In this document: positions 6,801-17,969 of the stretch, one piece after another
Numbering within the stretch: the stretch's first letter is position 1
Layout: each line of letters begins with the position of its first letter
DNA from: Coxiellaceae bacterium
GTDB lineage: Bacteria > Pseudomonadota > Gammaproteobacteria > Coxiellales > Coxiellaceae
Length of the DNA: 38,716 nt
Reading direction: 5' to 3'
Assembly (NCBI GenBank): GCA_011523685.1
Contig: WTGG01000017.1
Coordinates: forward strand, 1 to 38,716
Notes under the pieces: model-generated
Databases searched by the model: none
What the model was told of the DNA's origin: nothing
What the model saw: only the letters and a program-made list of their open reading frames with translations
Program-made: the position numbers and the translations under genes

Positions 6801-7721
6801 AGGGAAAGGAGAGATGCCTGTTGGATGATTGTGAGTTTCGACTTTAAAGACAATGTGGCTTGGCTCGTCTTTGTAATAATAGTGATGACTGTCAGGGTCG
6901 ATCATGAGCCATCGTGTCTCTCTATGACCGGATAACACAGCAGCATTGTCATCATAAGCAACACGAACATTATTGGGATGTGTGTTCATGGTGTGTCTAA
7001 TCATTTGAAAGAGCGTATGGGCTTGCTCTCTATCATCTATCGTCCAGTTGGCATTGAATATCTTATGGCGACAATGTTCTGAGTTGACTTGCGAAAACAT
7101 CATCAGTTCAGCGTCGGTCGGTGATTGTTTAAGGTTTTGGTAGGTGTGTTTTAGGTGATCTATTTCGATGTCGTTAAGATTTAGGCCTAGGGACTGATTT
7201 GCTTGTTGAAGTGATTGATTACCTTTTTTGTCTATCCCTATAATTTTAAGTGTTTCTTTGGTGTTTTTTTGTGGGTTTTTTAGGGTGTCTGGGTCTGAGA
7301 TAATCTGCTCTGTTAGCGGATCGTAGAGGACACGTTGAGTCTCTGATAGGGAAGCTTTATGAGGTGATTGGTCAGAGGTGATTCTATAGAGTGTGCCGGA
7401 TTCTATATATTGAAATAGTGGAAGTTGACAGCACTGCGCGATATCCATGGCTTTGCTAGACCAGGCAGAGAGTGTTCCTGGTCGCGGCATGACAACCCAT
7501 TGTGTTTCGAGCGGTTGTGAGGAAAATAGACTAGGCAATGATTTGGCTTGTAACCAAGCTTCTAATTGTTGGATGTCCTCGGATGAGAGTGATGGGCTGT
7601 TGATGATATAGCAGATTGTGCTAGTCAATGCAGTAATGCTCGAATCCATCTGTTGCAATTGCTTTAAGAGTTTATTTAAGCGAAACGCTGAGTGAGGGCT
7701 TGGTCCAACAAAAAAATACAT
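3828..7721 (-). CDS. purL: Phosphoribosylformylglycinamidine synthase, single-chain type
   Basis: This enzyme carries out the fourth step of purine synthesis: FGAR, glutamine and ATP give FGAM. At 1,297 residues it matches the large gammaproteobacterial/eukaryotic form (E. coli 1,295), with all parts in one chain. The order is an N-terminal PurS-like domain (about 1-150), the linker motif [12 protein letters not shown], the synthetase core with [20 protein letters not shown] and further AIRS-type halves, then a C-terminal glutaminase. The glutaminase has the nucleophile elbow [13 protein letters not shown] and the catalytic PHPERVFR His/Glu. It begins 18 bases after the FKBP gene stops, on the same strand, with no strong ribosome-binding site of its own, which suggests cotranscription. 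No PurR-like operator could be identified. Confidence 0.98.
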   Translation of the reverse strand: [1297 protein letters not shown]

Positions 7722-7738
7722 ACTTGTCTTTAGCTCAG

Positions 7739-8434
7739 TTAGTTGTCGATTTTCATTAAATTCACTTTAAAGATCAGTGCTTGGTTGGGGTCGATGGAGC
7801 CATCAGGCGTACCTTGTTCTCCGTAAGCTAAAGCTGGAGGAATGAAAATGACCCACGTTGATCCGACAGGCATTTGTGTTAGCGCTTTTTGCCACCCAGG
7901 AATAACTCCTTTTAGTGGGAATGTAGCTGGTTCACCGCGTTGATAAGAGCTATCGAAGACGGTACCGTCGATGAGTTTTCCTTCATAGTTAACGGTGACA
8001 GTATCTGTAATGGATGGTTTGGGGCCGGTCCCTTCAGTGATAACTTGATATTGAATGCCGCTGTCTAAGGTTTTAATGCCTGGTTTCGCGGCATTTTCTT
8101 CAAGATAAGCTTCACTGGCAGCTAGGTTCGTTTTAGCCAAGCTTTGACGCTGTTGTTGAATTTTTTCGGCTTGTTCTTTCTGGAGGTTGGAGAGGGTTTG
8201 TATTATTTGAGCGTCTGTCATTTTTAGGGGAGAGTTATTTTGTTTATCGGTCATTCCTTGCATGTAAGATTTGATATCAATGTGTATACCATGTGATTGG
8301 AAAGATTTGGCTGTTTGTACTCCGAGGGCATAACTTTGTTGTTGCTCAGTAGTCATTTTTGCAGGTTCAGCAAGGCTGATGCTGCTGACGATTAGAGTGC
8401 TAGCGATAGCTAATGATAGAAGGCGAGATGTCAT
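7739..8434 (-). CDS. FKBP-type peptidyl-prolyl isomerase, periplasmic, Mip/FkpA-like
   Basis: This is a probable periplasmic folding catalyst. I chose the ATG at 8434 because an AGGA lies seven bases upstream; the frame extends to a TTG at 8473 without such a signal. The protein then begins MTSRLLSLAIASTLIVSS with predicted cleavage after SLA. About residues 25-95 form the helical dimerisation domain typical of Mip/FkpA (SYALGVQTAKSFQ ...). The FKBP domain follows with VTVNYEGKLIDGTVFDSSY, VIPGWQKAL, PVGSTW and PPALAYG, which include the usual ligand-pocket residues. Length (231 aa) fits FkpA and Mip. It is the first gene of a unit with purL and ppiB, so two different proline isomerases flank a purine gene. 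Confidence 0.92.
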   Translation of the reverse strand: MTSRLLSLAIASTLIVSSISLAEPAKMTTEQQQSYALGVQTAKSFQSHGIHIDIKSYMQGMTDKQNNSPLKMTDAQIIQTLSNLQKEQAEKIQQQRQSLAKTNLAASEAYLEENAAKPGIKTLDSGIQYQVITEGTGPKPSITDTVTVNYEGKLIDGTVFDSSYQRGEPATFPLKGVIPGWQKALTQMPVGSTWVIFIPPALAYGEQGTPDGSIDPNQALIFKVNLMKIDN

Positions 8435-8531
8435 AGTCATATCCTGATAAGTTATTAATCGTAAATTTTTCAACGCGCTATAGTAGCAAGACTTGAATGA
8501 AACTTCACTGATATTTTGTCGCCATTACTAT

Positions 8532-8540
8532 TGTGCATAA
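8532..8540 (-). promoter_or_regulatory. DnaA-box match
   Basis: TGTGCATAA, read on the minus strand TTATGCACA, fits the DnaA-box consensus TTATNCACA. It lies in the divergent FKBP/tadA intergenic region, about 35 bases upstream of the tadA promoter. A single box may be chance; see the second box at 9247. Confidence 0.3.
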
Positions 8541-8572
8541 TGATGTTTTTCTTGGAGGGTGTTTCGGTGAGC

Positions 8573-8601
8573 TTACAGTTTAATGTTATAGTTGATATAA
8601 T
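8573..8601 (+). promoter_or_regulatory. Sigma70-type promoter of tadA
   Basis: TTACAG (8573-8578), a 17-bp spacer and a perfect TATAAT (8596-8601). The expected start of transcription is near 8608, about 26 bases before the tadA ATG. Confidence 0.7.
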
Positions 8602-8633
8602 GAGTTTAAGTTAATATTTTATGGTCTATTTTG

Positions 8634-9089
8634 ATGGATTCTACTGAAGACGAAGTGTATATGCGTCACGCCATCGCTTTAGCTGCTAAGGCACAAGAGC
8701 ATGGTGAGGTGCCAGTTGGTGCTGTTGTTGTCAGGGATGGTGTTGTTATCGGTGAGGGATTTAATCAGCCGATTTCACAATCGGATCCAACAGCCCATGC
8801 TGAAGTCGTTGCGCTTCGTGCCGCTGCTAATACAATTAATAATTATCGGCTGCTTGAAACAACCCTGTATGTTACCTTGGAGCCTTGCTTGATGTGTTTA
8901 GGTGCCATGATCCATGGTCGAGTGTCTCGTGTGGTTTTTGGTGCTTATGATACACGTTCTGGGATGACAAAACGGTTACTGTCTGATCAGAATCATCGTT
9001 GGTTCGACCGAGAAATAGTGTATGAAGGTGGTGTGTTAGCTCAAGAGTGTTCTGCTCAATTAAAGGAATTTTTTCAAACAAAGCGTTAG
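8634..9089 (+). CDS. tadA: tRNA-specific adenosine deaminase
   Basis: TadA deaminates adenosine 34 to inosine in tRNA-Arg(ACG), allowing wobble decoding. The zinc and catalytic motifs of the cytidine/deoxycytidylate deaminase fold are intact: HAE at residues 55-57 (zinc His and proton-shuttle Glu) and PCLMC at 84-88 (two zinc Cys), plus the EVPVGAVVV strand. Length is 151 aa from the ATG at 8634. A TTG three bases earlier and an ATG at 8661 are alternatives, and no strong ribosome-binding site separates them. purL and tadA are also near neighbours in E. coli, which supports the assignment, although here they are divergent. Confidence 0.95.
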   Translation: MDSTEDEVYMRHAIALAAKAQEHGEVPVGAVVVRDGVVIGEGFNQPISQSDPTAHAEVVALRAAANTINNYRLLETTLYVTLEPCLMCLGAMIHGRVSRVVFGAYDTRSGMTKRLLSDQNHRWFDREIVYEGGVLAQECSAQLKEFFQTKR

Positions 9090-9094
9090 TTTTA

Positions 9095-9181
9095 ATGAGT
9101 CATTATAGGCGTCATTCGAGTTATGATTTCTTTCGTATATTTATGGTTTTGTTGCTATTGCTTGCGCAGCTCAAAAAATAA
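9095..9181 (+). CDS. Possible 28-aa membrane microprotein
   Basis: A short frame starts five bases after the tadA stop: basic, aromatic N-terminus MSHYRRHSSYDFFRIF, then the hydrophobic MVLLLLLAQL and a final KK. It would make one short membrane segment. There is no Shine-Dalgarno sequence, so translation would depend on coupling to tadA. Its stop lies in the stem-loop at 9172-9209. I do not recognise it and it may be chance. Confidence 0.25.
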   Translation: MSHYRRHSSYDFFRIFMVLLLLLAQLKK

Positions 9182-9209
9182 ACAAGCTGATAAAACTGTT
9201 TATATTTTG
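9172..9209 (+). terminator. AT-rich stem-loop after tadA
   Basis: CAAAA-A-ATAAACA (9172-9184) pairs with TGTTTAT-A-TTTTG (9197-9209), a 12-bp stem with one A-A mismatch and a 12-nt loop. The A-run before and T-run within the right arm could make a weak bidirectional terminator. Confidence 0.3.
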
Positions 9210-9246
9210 CCACCTCTTTTCATTTTACAGGCACTTTCTCACAGGG

Positions 9247-9255
9247 TTATCCACA
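9247..9255 (+). promoter_or_regulatory. Perfect DnaA box
   Basis: TTATCCACA is the high-affinity DnaA-box sequence. It lies 134 bases upstream of the SPOR lipoprotein gene, in an AT-rich intergenic stretch. No cluster of further boxes is visible here, so this is not an origin. It may be a DnaA-titration or regulatory site. Confidence 0.45.
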
Positions 9256-9388
9256 GAAAATGTTAATAAATTAAGAAGTCTTAATGTTTGATGTTTTCAT
9301 TGGGTGTGTGTCTGGTGTCCCTGTTTTTTTCGCGTTAAGATGATGACGATTTAATTCAATCTGTCGGTTATTGATAAGGGAGAGGTAA

Positions 9389-10150
9389 ATGCGAGTATAC
9401 GGGAAGTTAATGATTTCATGTGTTATTGGCGTTGTGCTTTGTGCGTTGGTAGGCTGTGCGAAGAAGACATCGGATGGTTCGTCGGTCCCGGGGGCATCTC
9501 AGATTAATGCTTCAGCTTGCGCTGGTAATGTGTATTTAGAAAAATATAATTGCTCGTTGGATACTATTCAGCAGGCTGCATTAACCGGTAATCCTGATGC
9601 GCAGTATGCCTTAGGTTATATGTATTATAATGGCATTGGGACGGTAAAGGATCAAAAGACGGGAGTTTTGTGGATAGAGCGTTCTGCCCAATTGGGACAA
9701 CCATTAGCTCAACAAGCTCAGTCAATGATTGAAGCTGATCAGAAGGTATTGCCATCAGAGAAAACTGCGGTGGCGCAAGCGGACCCTCGATTAGCGTCAG
9801 GTAGTTCGCCTAAGGTTGCGGTGAAAAATAATTCATCCACTACATTAAAAAGCTCTTCTAACTCTCTGGCTGGAAATAAATCGCATTATGCAATTCAACT
9901 GATGGGTAGTTATGATAAGCCTTCAATCCAGAGTTTTATTGCGCGAAGTTCATTGTCAGATCAAGCCCACATCGTTGAGGCGACTTTCCATGGCAAGCCG
10001 TGGTTTACATTGATGTATGGTGATTATCGCTCAATGAATGAAGCAAAGTCTGCGTTGGCAGAGTTGCCTCAACAGCTACAACAACTGAAACCTTGGGTTA
10101 AAGCTTATAACATTACCAGTGGGGCGCCGATAGCTCAGCAAACCACATAG
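9389..10150 (+). CDS. Lipoprotein with Sel1 repeat and C-terminal SPOR domain
   Basis: This is a probable outer-envelope lipoprotein. A basic N-terminus and hydrophobic stretch end in the lipobox LVGC with Cys23. About residues 62-113 (AALTGNPDAQYALGYMYYNG, then WIERSAQLGQPLAQ) are Sel1-type helical repeat. A Ser/Lys-rich linker follows, and residues about 165-245 (YAIQLMGSYD to WVKAYNI, with PWFTLMYGDYRS in the middle) form a SPOR domain. SPOR domains bind peptidoglycan glycan strands stripped of stem peptides, as found at division septa. GGGAGAGG at 9378-9385 gives a strong start at 9389. It is monocistronic, closed by the terminator at 10173. The exact role is not known; a septal or cell-wall function is inferred from the SPOR domain. 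Confidence 0.85.
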   Translation: MRVYGKLMISCVIGVVLCALVGCAKKTSDGSSVPGASQINASACAGNVYLEKYNCSLDTIQQAALTGNPDAQYALGYMYYNGIGTVKDQKTGVLWIERSAQLGQPLAQQAQSMIEADQKVLPSEKTAVAQADPRLASGSSPKVAVKNNSSTTLKSSSNSLAGNKSHYAIQLMGSYDKPSIQSFIARSSLSDQAHIVEATFHGKPWFTLMYGDYRSMNEAKSALAELPQQLQQLKPWVKAYNITSGAPIAQQTT

Positions 10151-10172
10151 GTCGGAGATCGGTATTATTGTT

Positions 10173-10206
10173 CACGCAGTGACCTAGCTCCACTGCGTGT
10201 TTTTTA
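10173..10206 (+). terminator. Rho-independent terminator
   Basis: CACGCAGTG (10173-10181), a 9-nt loop and CACTGCGTG (10191-10199) form a perfect 9-bp stem followed by a run of T. It separates the SPOR lipoprotein gene from smc. Confidence 0.9.
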
Positions 10207-10398
10207 TTAGGGTGAGCTAATTTTTATCAATAAGCCTGGTAGTAGATCTACCCCCTTGTTTTTCTGCTCTCCCAGTTCAGATTATCAAGCTTTTTTTCAT
10301 AAAAGTTCAGGATATTTCTATTCAAATTGCTGCTGATTCGGTAGACTGATTCCCAATTATTAAGAACATTAATTAAACGTTAACAGTGAAAAAAAACT

Positions 10399-13300
10399 AT
10401 GCAACTGAGAACCATAAAATTAACTGGATTTAAGTCTTTCGTCGATCCAACAGTGATTCACATTGAAGGTGACATGACCGCCATTGTTGGTCCTAATGGC
10501 TGTGGTAAATCTAATGTTGTTGATGCTATTCGTTGGGTTATTGGTGAAACTTCGGCAAAGCAGTTGCGCGGTCAGTCGATGTCCGACGTTATTTTTAATG
10601 GAACTACGTCACGTAAACCAGTAGGTAAAGCTGCAGTCGAGTTGATTTTTGATAAGGCACAAGGGGCCTTGAGTGGCGAGTACGCTCAGTACTCTGAAAT
10701 ATCCATTCGCAGGGAAGTTGAGCGTGATGGTGTGTCCACATACTTTATTAATGGGGTTGTTGGTCGTCGTCGTGATATTTTAGATTTATTTTTGGGTACC
10801 GGTTTGGGTTCTCGGAGTTATTCGATCATTGAGCAGGGCATGATTTCTCGATTGATTGAAGCTAAGCCTGAAGACTTACGTGCGCATCTAGAAGAGGTCG
10901 CTGGTATCTCTAAATATAAAGAGCGACGCCGTGAAACTGAAAATCGTATGGGGCATACACGAGATAATCTAGATCGCCTGAATGATGTGCGTGAAGAGGT
11001 GGGTAAGCAATTACGTCATTTAAAGCGACAAGCGAATGCGGCTAAACGTTATCAAGATTATCAATCACAGCAGCAGCAATTATCAGCAGAAATTAAAGCG
11101 GTTGAATGGGATACTTTTCAGCAAGACCTGCTAGTAAAGAAAGAAGCCATTGAGTCCGAAACCTTGCAGTGTGATCAGTTGACAGCAGAGCAGTCTGGTA
11201 TTGAAACCGGTATTACCGCTGTTCGTGAAGAGCAGTTGTCAGCTTCAGATGAGCATAATACTGTACAGAAACAGTTTTATACGTTAGGTGAGTCTATTGC
11301 GCGATTAGAACAGCAAATACAACATCATGAGCAACAATCTCAACAGTGGCAAAAAGAATTTTCAGCCGCTGAAGCTACTTGGGCTGAATTAACCCATAGT
11401 GTTGCTGATCAGCAGCGTATGGTTGAGGAGTTGAATGCTGAATCTGGTGAGTTGTCACCTCAAATGCTGGTGTTAGAGCAGGCTGTATCTACTGATTCCA
11501 AGCAGCTAGAAGATGCAGAATCTGCGTATCAAGCCTGGCGATCTGATTGGGATAAAGGCTTGCAATTATGGTCCAAAACGTCAAAAGAATTGGGTGTAGC
11601 CAAGAACACACTGTCCCACTTTGATCGTGAGCAGCAGTCATTAAAGCTTCAGGCAGAGCAGTGTGTTGTAGAGCAAGAAACATTAGCAAAGCAATGTGCT
11701 GAGGTTGAAATAGCACCATTGGAAGCCCAGCTGAATGAGGCGCAAACAGCTTGGGATAGCTTAGAAGAAAAGATGAAAAGTACGACGCAATCGATTGCTT
11801 TTCAAAGAGAACTCAAATCTAATCTAGAGCATGAAGTTTCTGAAGCCCGCCATCATTTACAGCAACATCAAGCGAGATACACTGCTCTTGAGGCTTTGCA
11901 AGAATCGGCTTTAGGCAGTGATGATCGATCAGCAGTTGAGTGGCTCAAAACGAATAACCTCGATCATACACGTCGTTTAGGGCAAGAATTACAAGTTGAG
12001 TCTGGCTGGGAATCTGCAGTCGAGATGGTGTTGGGGCATCATGTTGAGGCTCAATGTATTGAAGATATTCATGCAGTGGCTCATCAAGCACAATCATTAT
12101 CACAAGGACGTTTGTGTTTGATCAGCGCGTCATCTTCAAGCGCCGCTGTCTCTTCTAATAACTTATTAATCAGTAAGGTGACATCTTCTTGCTCCTTGGA
12201 TCACTGGCTTGCTGGTATTTATGTGGCTGATACGGTGGACGAGGCGCAGCGACTTTTATCTTCTTTGTCGCCTAACGAGTCAGTCATTACACCCGATGGT
12301 GTTTGGTTGGGGCAGCATTGGATGAAAGTCTCACGAGAGATTGATCCTGAAGAGTCCGTATTAGTCCGTCAACGAGAACTAGAGCGTTTAGGGGTTGAGA
12401 TTGAAAAAGCTGAAGCTCATTTAGAAGAGCAGATTGATGCTTTGCAAGTCGCAAAGTCACATTTAACAACCTTAGAAGCTCAACGTGACATTGAAAATGA
12501 TGAGTTTAAAGCTTTAACAGATACGTTGAGTCAGCGCCGTTCAGATCTAAAATCCTTAACTGCTCGTCAGCAAGATTGGCGTCATCAGCAAGCCCGTGCT
12601 GAAAAAGCGCTTGCAGATAATCAGCAGCGTACATCCAGTTTGCAAGTTCAAATTCAACAAGAGCAGGAGAAAATTCTTGCATTGTCTGATACAGAAAAAC
12701 AGCATGAAGAAGATCGTTCTCGTTTAGAGCAAAGCAAAGGTGCGATTGAACAAGCCTTATCTGATGCACGTCATACTGCTCAAGCGAGTCAATTGCAATT
12801 TGAGCAGGCGCAATCAAGAATTACGCATCAACAGCGACAATTAAGCTTGCTTGAGCAAACCATTGATCGTGAAAAGCGCCAATTAGAACATGTCTCTCAG
12901 CAAAGAACTCGCCTGCAAGAGCAGCTTTCTACTACGGATTCTCCGCTACAAGGTTTTCAAGCAGAGTTGCAAACATTGTTAGATCAGCGTTTAGTCGTTG
13001 AGAAGCAACTCCAGCAAGCGGAAAATCATTTACAAGGATTGGTGAATCAATTAACCGAGTTAGAGCAGAAACGTAGTCAGAAAGACAAGCGTTATAAAAC
13101 CCTACAGCAATCATTACAAGCTAACCAGGTCGAGCATCAAACATTAACTGTTAAACAGGCGGCCTTACTAGAACAGTTGACAGCGTTGGGTCATCAGCCT
13201 CAGGAGCTTCTCAGTACAATGACACTACCGGTTGATTTGCCCGCTATGCAAGAAGAGTTGGAGCGTGTTCAATTACGTATTGAGCGCTTAGGTCCTATTA

Positions 13301-13902
13301 ATTTAGCGGCAATTGATGAGCATGCTCAGTTGAGTGAGCGCGAGGTTTATCTAGATCAGCAACATGCAGACTTAACGGAAGCGATGGGGATTTTAGAAGG
13401 TGCTATTGCGAAAATTGACAAAAGTACTCGTTCAATGTTCCGCGATACATTTCAGGCGGTTAATCAGTCCTTTTCTGAATTATTTCCTTCAATATTCGGT
13501 GGAGGAAAGGCTTGTTTAGAATTAACAGAGTCTGATTATTTAACGACTGGTGTTCAGGTAATGGCACAACCACCAGGGAAACGGAATGCAACTATACACA
13601 TGCTGTCTGGTGGAGAAAAAGCCTTAACAGCCATTGCTTTGGTGTTCTCCATGTTTAAATTAAATCCTGCACCTTTCTGTATTTTAGATGAGGTAGATGC
13701 CCCATTAGATGATGTTAACGTTGGGCGATATTGTAATTTATTGCGAGCTATGGCAGGTAATATTCAGTTTTTAGTGATTAGTCATAATAAGGTGACAATC
13801 AGTATGGCGGATCGCTTGTTAGGTGTCACTATGCAAGAAGCAGGAGTTTCTCGATTGGTGTCCGTGGATATGCAGGCAGCCATTGAGATGGCGGAAGTAT
13901 AA
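10399..13902 (+). CDS. smc: Chromosome segregation ATPase SMC
   Basis: SMC condenses and organises the chromosome as a dimer with ScpA/ScpB-type partners. At 1,167 residues it is full length. The N-terminal head has Walker A GPNGCGKSNVVDAI (about 32-45), followed by a long Gln/Glu-rich coiled coil. The hinge lies near residues 500-630 (WLKTNNLDHTRRLGQEL to WLGQHWMKV), then comes the returning coil. The C-terminal head has the ABC signature LSGGEKALTAIAL and Walker B FCILDEVDAPLDD. Its presence instead of MukB is typical of gammaproteobacteria outside the Enterobacterales/Vibrionales group. The start ATG lacks a strong Shine-Dalgarno sequence. The gene leads a smc-zipA-ligA unit, 17 bases before zipA. 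Confidence 0.97.
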   Translation: MQLRTIKLTGFKSFVDPTVIHIEGDMTAIVGPNGCGKSNVVDAIRWVIGETSAKQLRGQSMSDVIFNGTTSRKPVGKAAVELIFDKAQGALSGEYAQYSEISIRREVERDGVSTYFINGVVGRRRDILDLFLGTGLGSRSYSIIEQGMISRLIEAKPEDLRAHLEEVAGISKYKERRRETENRMGHTRDNLDRLNDVREEVGKQLRHLKRQANAAKRYQDYQSQQQQLSAEIKAVEWDTFQQDLLVKKEAIESETLQCDQLTAEQSGIETGITAVREEQLSASDEHNTVQKQFYTLGESIARLEQQIQHHEQQSQQWQKEFSAAEATWAELTHSVADQQRMVEELNAESGELSPQMLVLEQAVSTDSKQLEDAESAYQAWRSDWDKGLQLWSKTSKELGVAKNTLSHFDREQQSLKLQAEQCVVEQETLAKQCAEVEIAPLEAQLNEAQTAWDSLEEKMKSTTQSIAFQRELKSNLEHEVSEARHHLQQHQARYTALEALQESALGSDDRSAVEWLKTNNLDHTRRLGQELQVESGWESAVEMVLGHHVEAQCIEDIHAVAHQAQSLSQGRLCLISASSSSAAVSSNNLLISKVTSSCSLDHWLAGIYVADTVDEAQRLLSSLSPNESVITPDGVWLGQHWMKVSREIDPEESVLVRQRELERLGVEIEKAEAHLEEQIDALQVAKSHLTTLEAQRDIENDEFKALTDTLSQRRSDLKSLTARQQDWRHQQARAEKALADNQQRTSSLQVQIQQEQEKILALSDTEKQHEEDRSRLEQSKGAIEQALSDARHTAQASQLQFEQAQSRITHQQRQLSLLEQTIDREKRQLEHVSQQRTRLQEQLSTTDSPLQGFQAELQTLLDQRLVVEKQLQQAENHLQGLVNQLTELEQKRSQKDKRYKTLQQSLQANQVEHQTLTVKQAALLEQLTALGHQPQELLSTMTLPVDLPAMQEELERVQLRIERLGPINLAAIDEHAQLSEREVYLDQQHADLTEAMGILEGAIAKIDKSTRSMFRDTFQAVNQSFSELFPSIFGGGKACLELTESDYLTTGVQVMAQPPGKRNATIHMLSGGEKALTAIALVFSMFKLNPAPFCILDEVDAPLDDVNVGRYCNLLRAMAGNIQFLVISHNKVTISMADRLLGVTMQEAGVSRLVSVDMQAAIEMAEV

Positions 13903-13919
13903 TCATCAAGGAGTCTATG

Positions 13920-17174
<3,255 letters not shown>

Positions 17175-17193
17175 TCCTTGGGAGGGAACGGTT

Positions 17194-17742
17194 ATGAAAC
17201 AGAAGGATTTGCGTGCTTTCAATCATTGGGGCATGTTGCTAGTTGTTGGTTTAATCCTTATTGTTTTAGGTGTAACCGCAGTCGCTTTGCCGAAACTATC
17301 GACTTTAGCTATATTTAAGGTGATTGGTTGGGTTTTATTTTTAGCCGGGTTTTTTCAATTATTTCAATTAATAGGCTCTAATATAAAAATGTGGGAGCGG
17401 CTCGGCTCCTTGTTAATCTTGGCGCTGTTTTACGCTTTTTTGGGATTGTTTATTATTTTGTATCCCGATGAGGTTGCGCAGCTGATTTCTACCATTTTAG
17501 GCTTATTTTTCTTTGTTTCTGGTCTGGTTAAATTATTCGTTGCTTTTCAGCTTTACCCATCTCGTTATTGGCATTGGGTGCTATTGACAGGGATTATGGG
17601 TGTCATGATTGCTATTTATCTATTTACCGTTTCTACAACAGTTGAAGCGGCATTACTAGGCTATTTGATTGGGTTTTATTTGCTATTGCATGGAGTTAGT
17701 CTGGTATTTTATGCTTCAGCATTGCGTGGATTAACTAAATAA
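17194..17742 (+). CDS. HdeD-family (DUF308) inner-membrane protein
   Basis: 182 residues from an ATG with GGGAGGG at 17180-17186; the frame extends to a TTG at 17167, but this has no ribosome-binding site. The protein is almost wholly hydrophobic with about six membrane segments, starting HWGMLLVVGLILIVLGVTAV and containing the repeated glycine-rich LGLF/AGFFQLF pattern of the DUF308 repeat. HdeD of E. coli contributes to acid resistance at high cell density; whether that holds here is unknown. It is the last gene of the run that begins with smc and starts 19 bases after the SnoaL-like gene. Confidence 0.78.
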   Translation: MKQKDLRAFNHWGMLLVVGLILIVLGVTAVALPKLSTLAIFKVIGWVLFLAGFFQLFQLIGSNIKMWERLGSLLILALFYAFLGLFIILYPDEVAQLISTILGLFFFVSGLVKLFVAFQLYPSRYWHWVLLTGIMGVMIAIYLFTVSTTVEAALLGYLIGFYLLLHGVSLVFYASALRGLTK

Positions 17743-17969
17743 AGCTAATCAAGTTTTTAGTTTCTAAATAGGCACTGATGAAAGTATTTTAAGGCTTATT
17801 AACACTTTTCAATAGCATCACCAGATTGACGACGATAAGTTGTTGAGTATTATTGCTTAATTAAAACTTAATAAATTTTTCTTATATGTTTCGTAGTGCG
17901 ATCAAGTCATTGTTACAGTAGACTAAATATTTAAGATTATTGATTTTATTAGGCAAGGAGGCCGGTCTG

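Noticed and set aside
9241-9260. Replication origin suggested by the perfect DnaA box
   Set aside because: Only two boxes are found within 700 bp. There is no box cluster, no 13-mer array, and no dnaA or gidA next to it.
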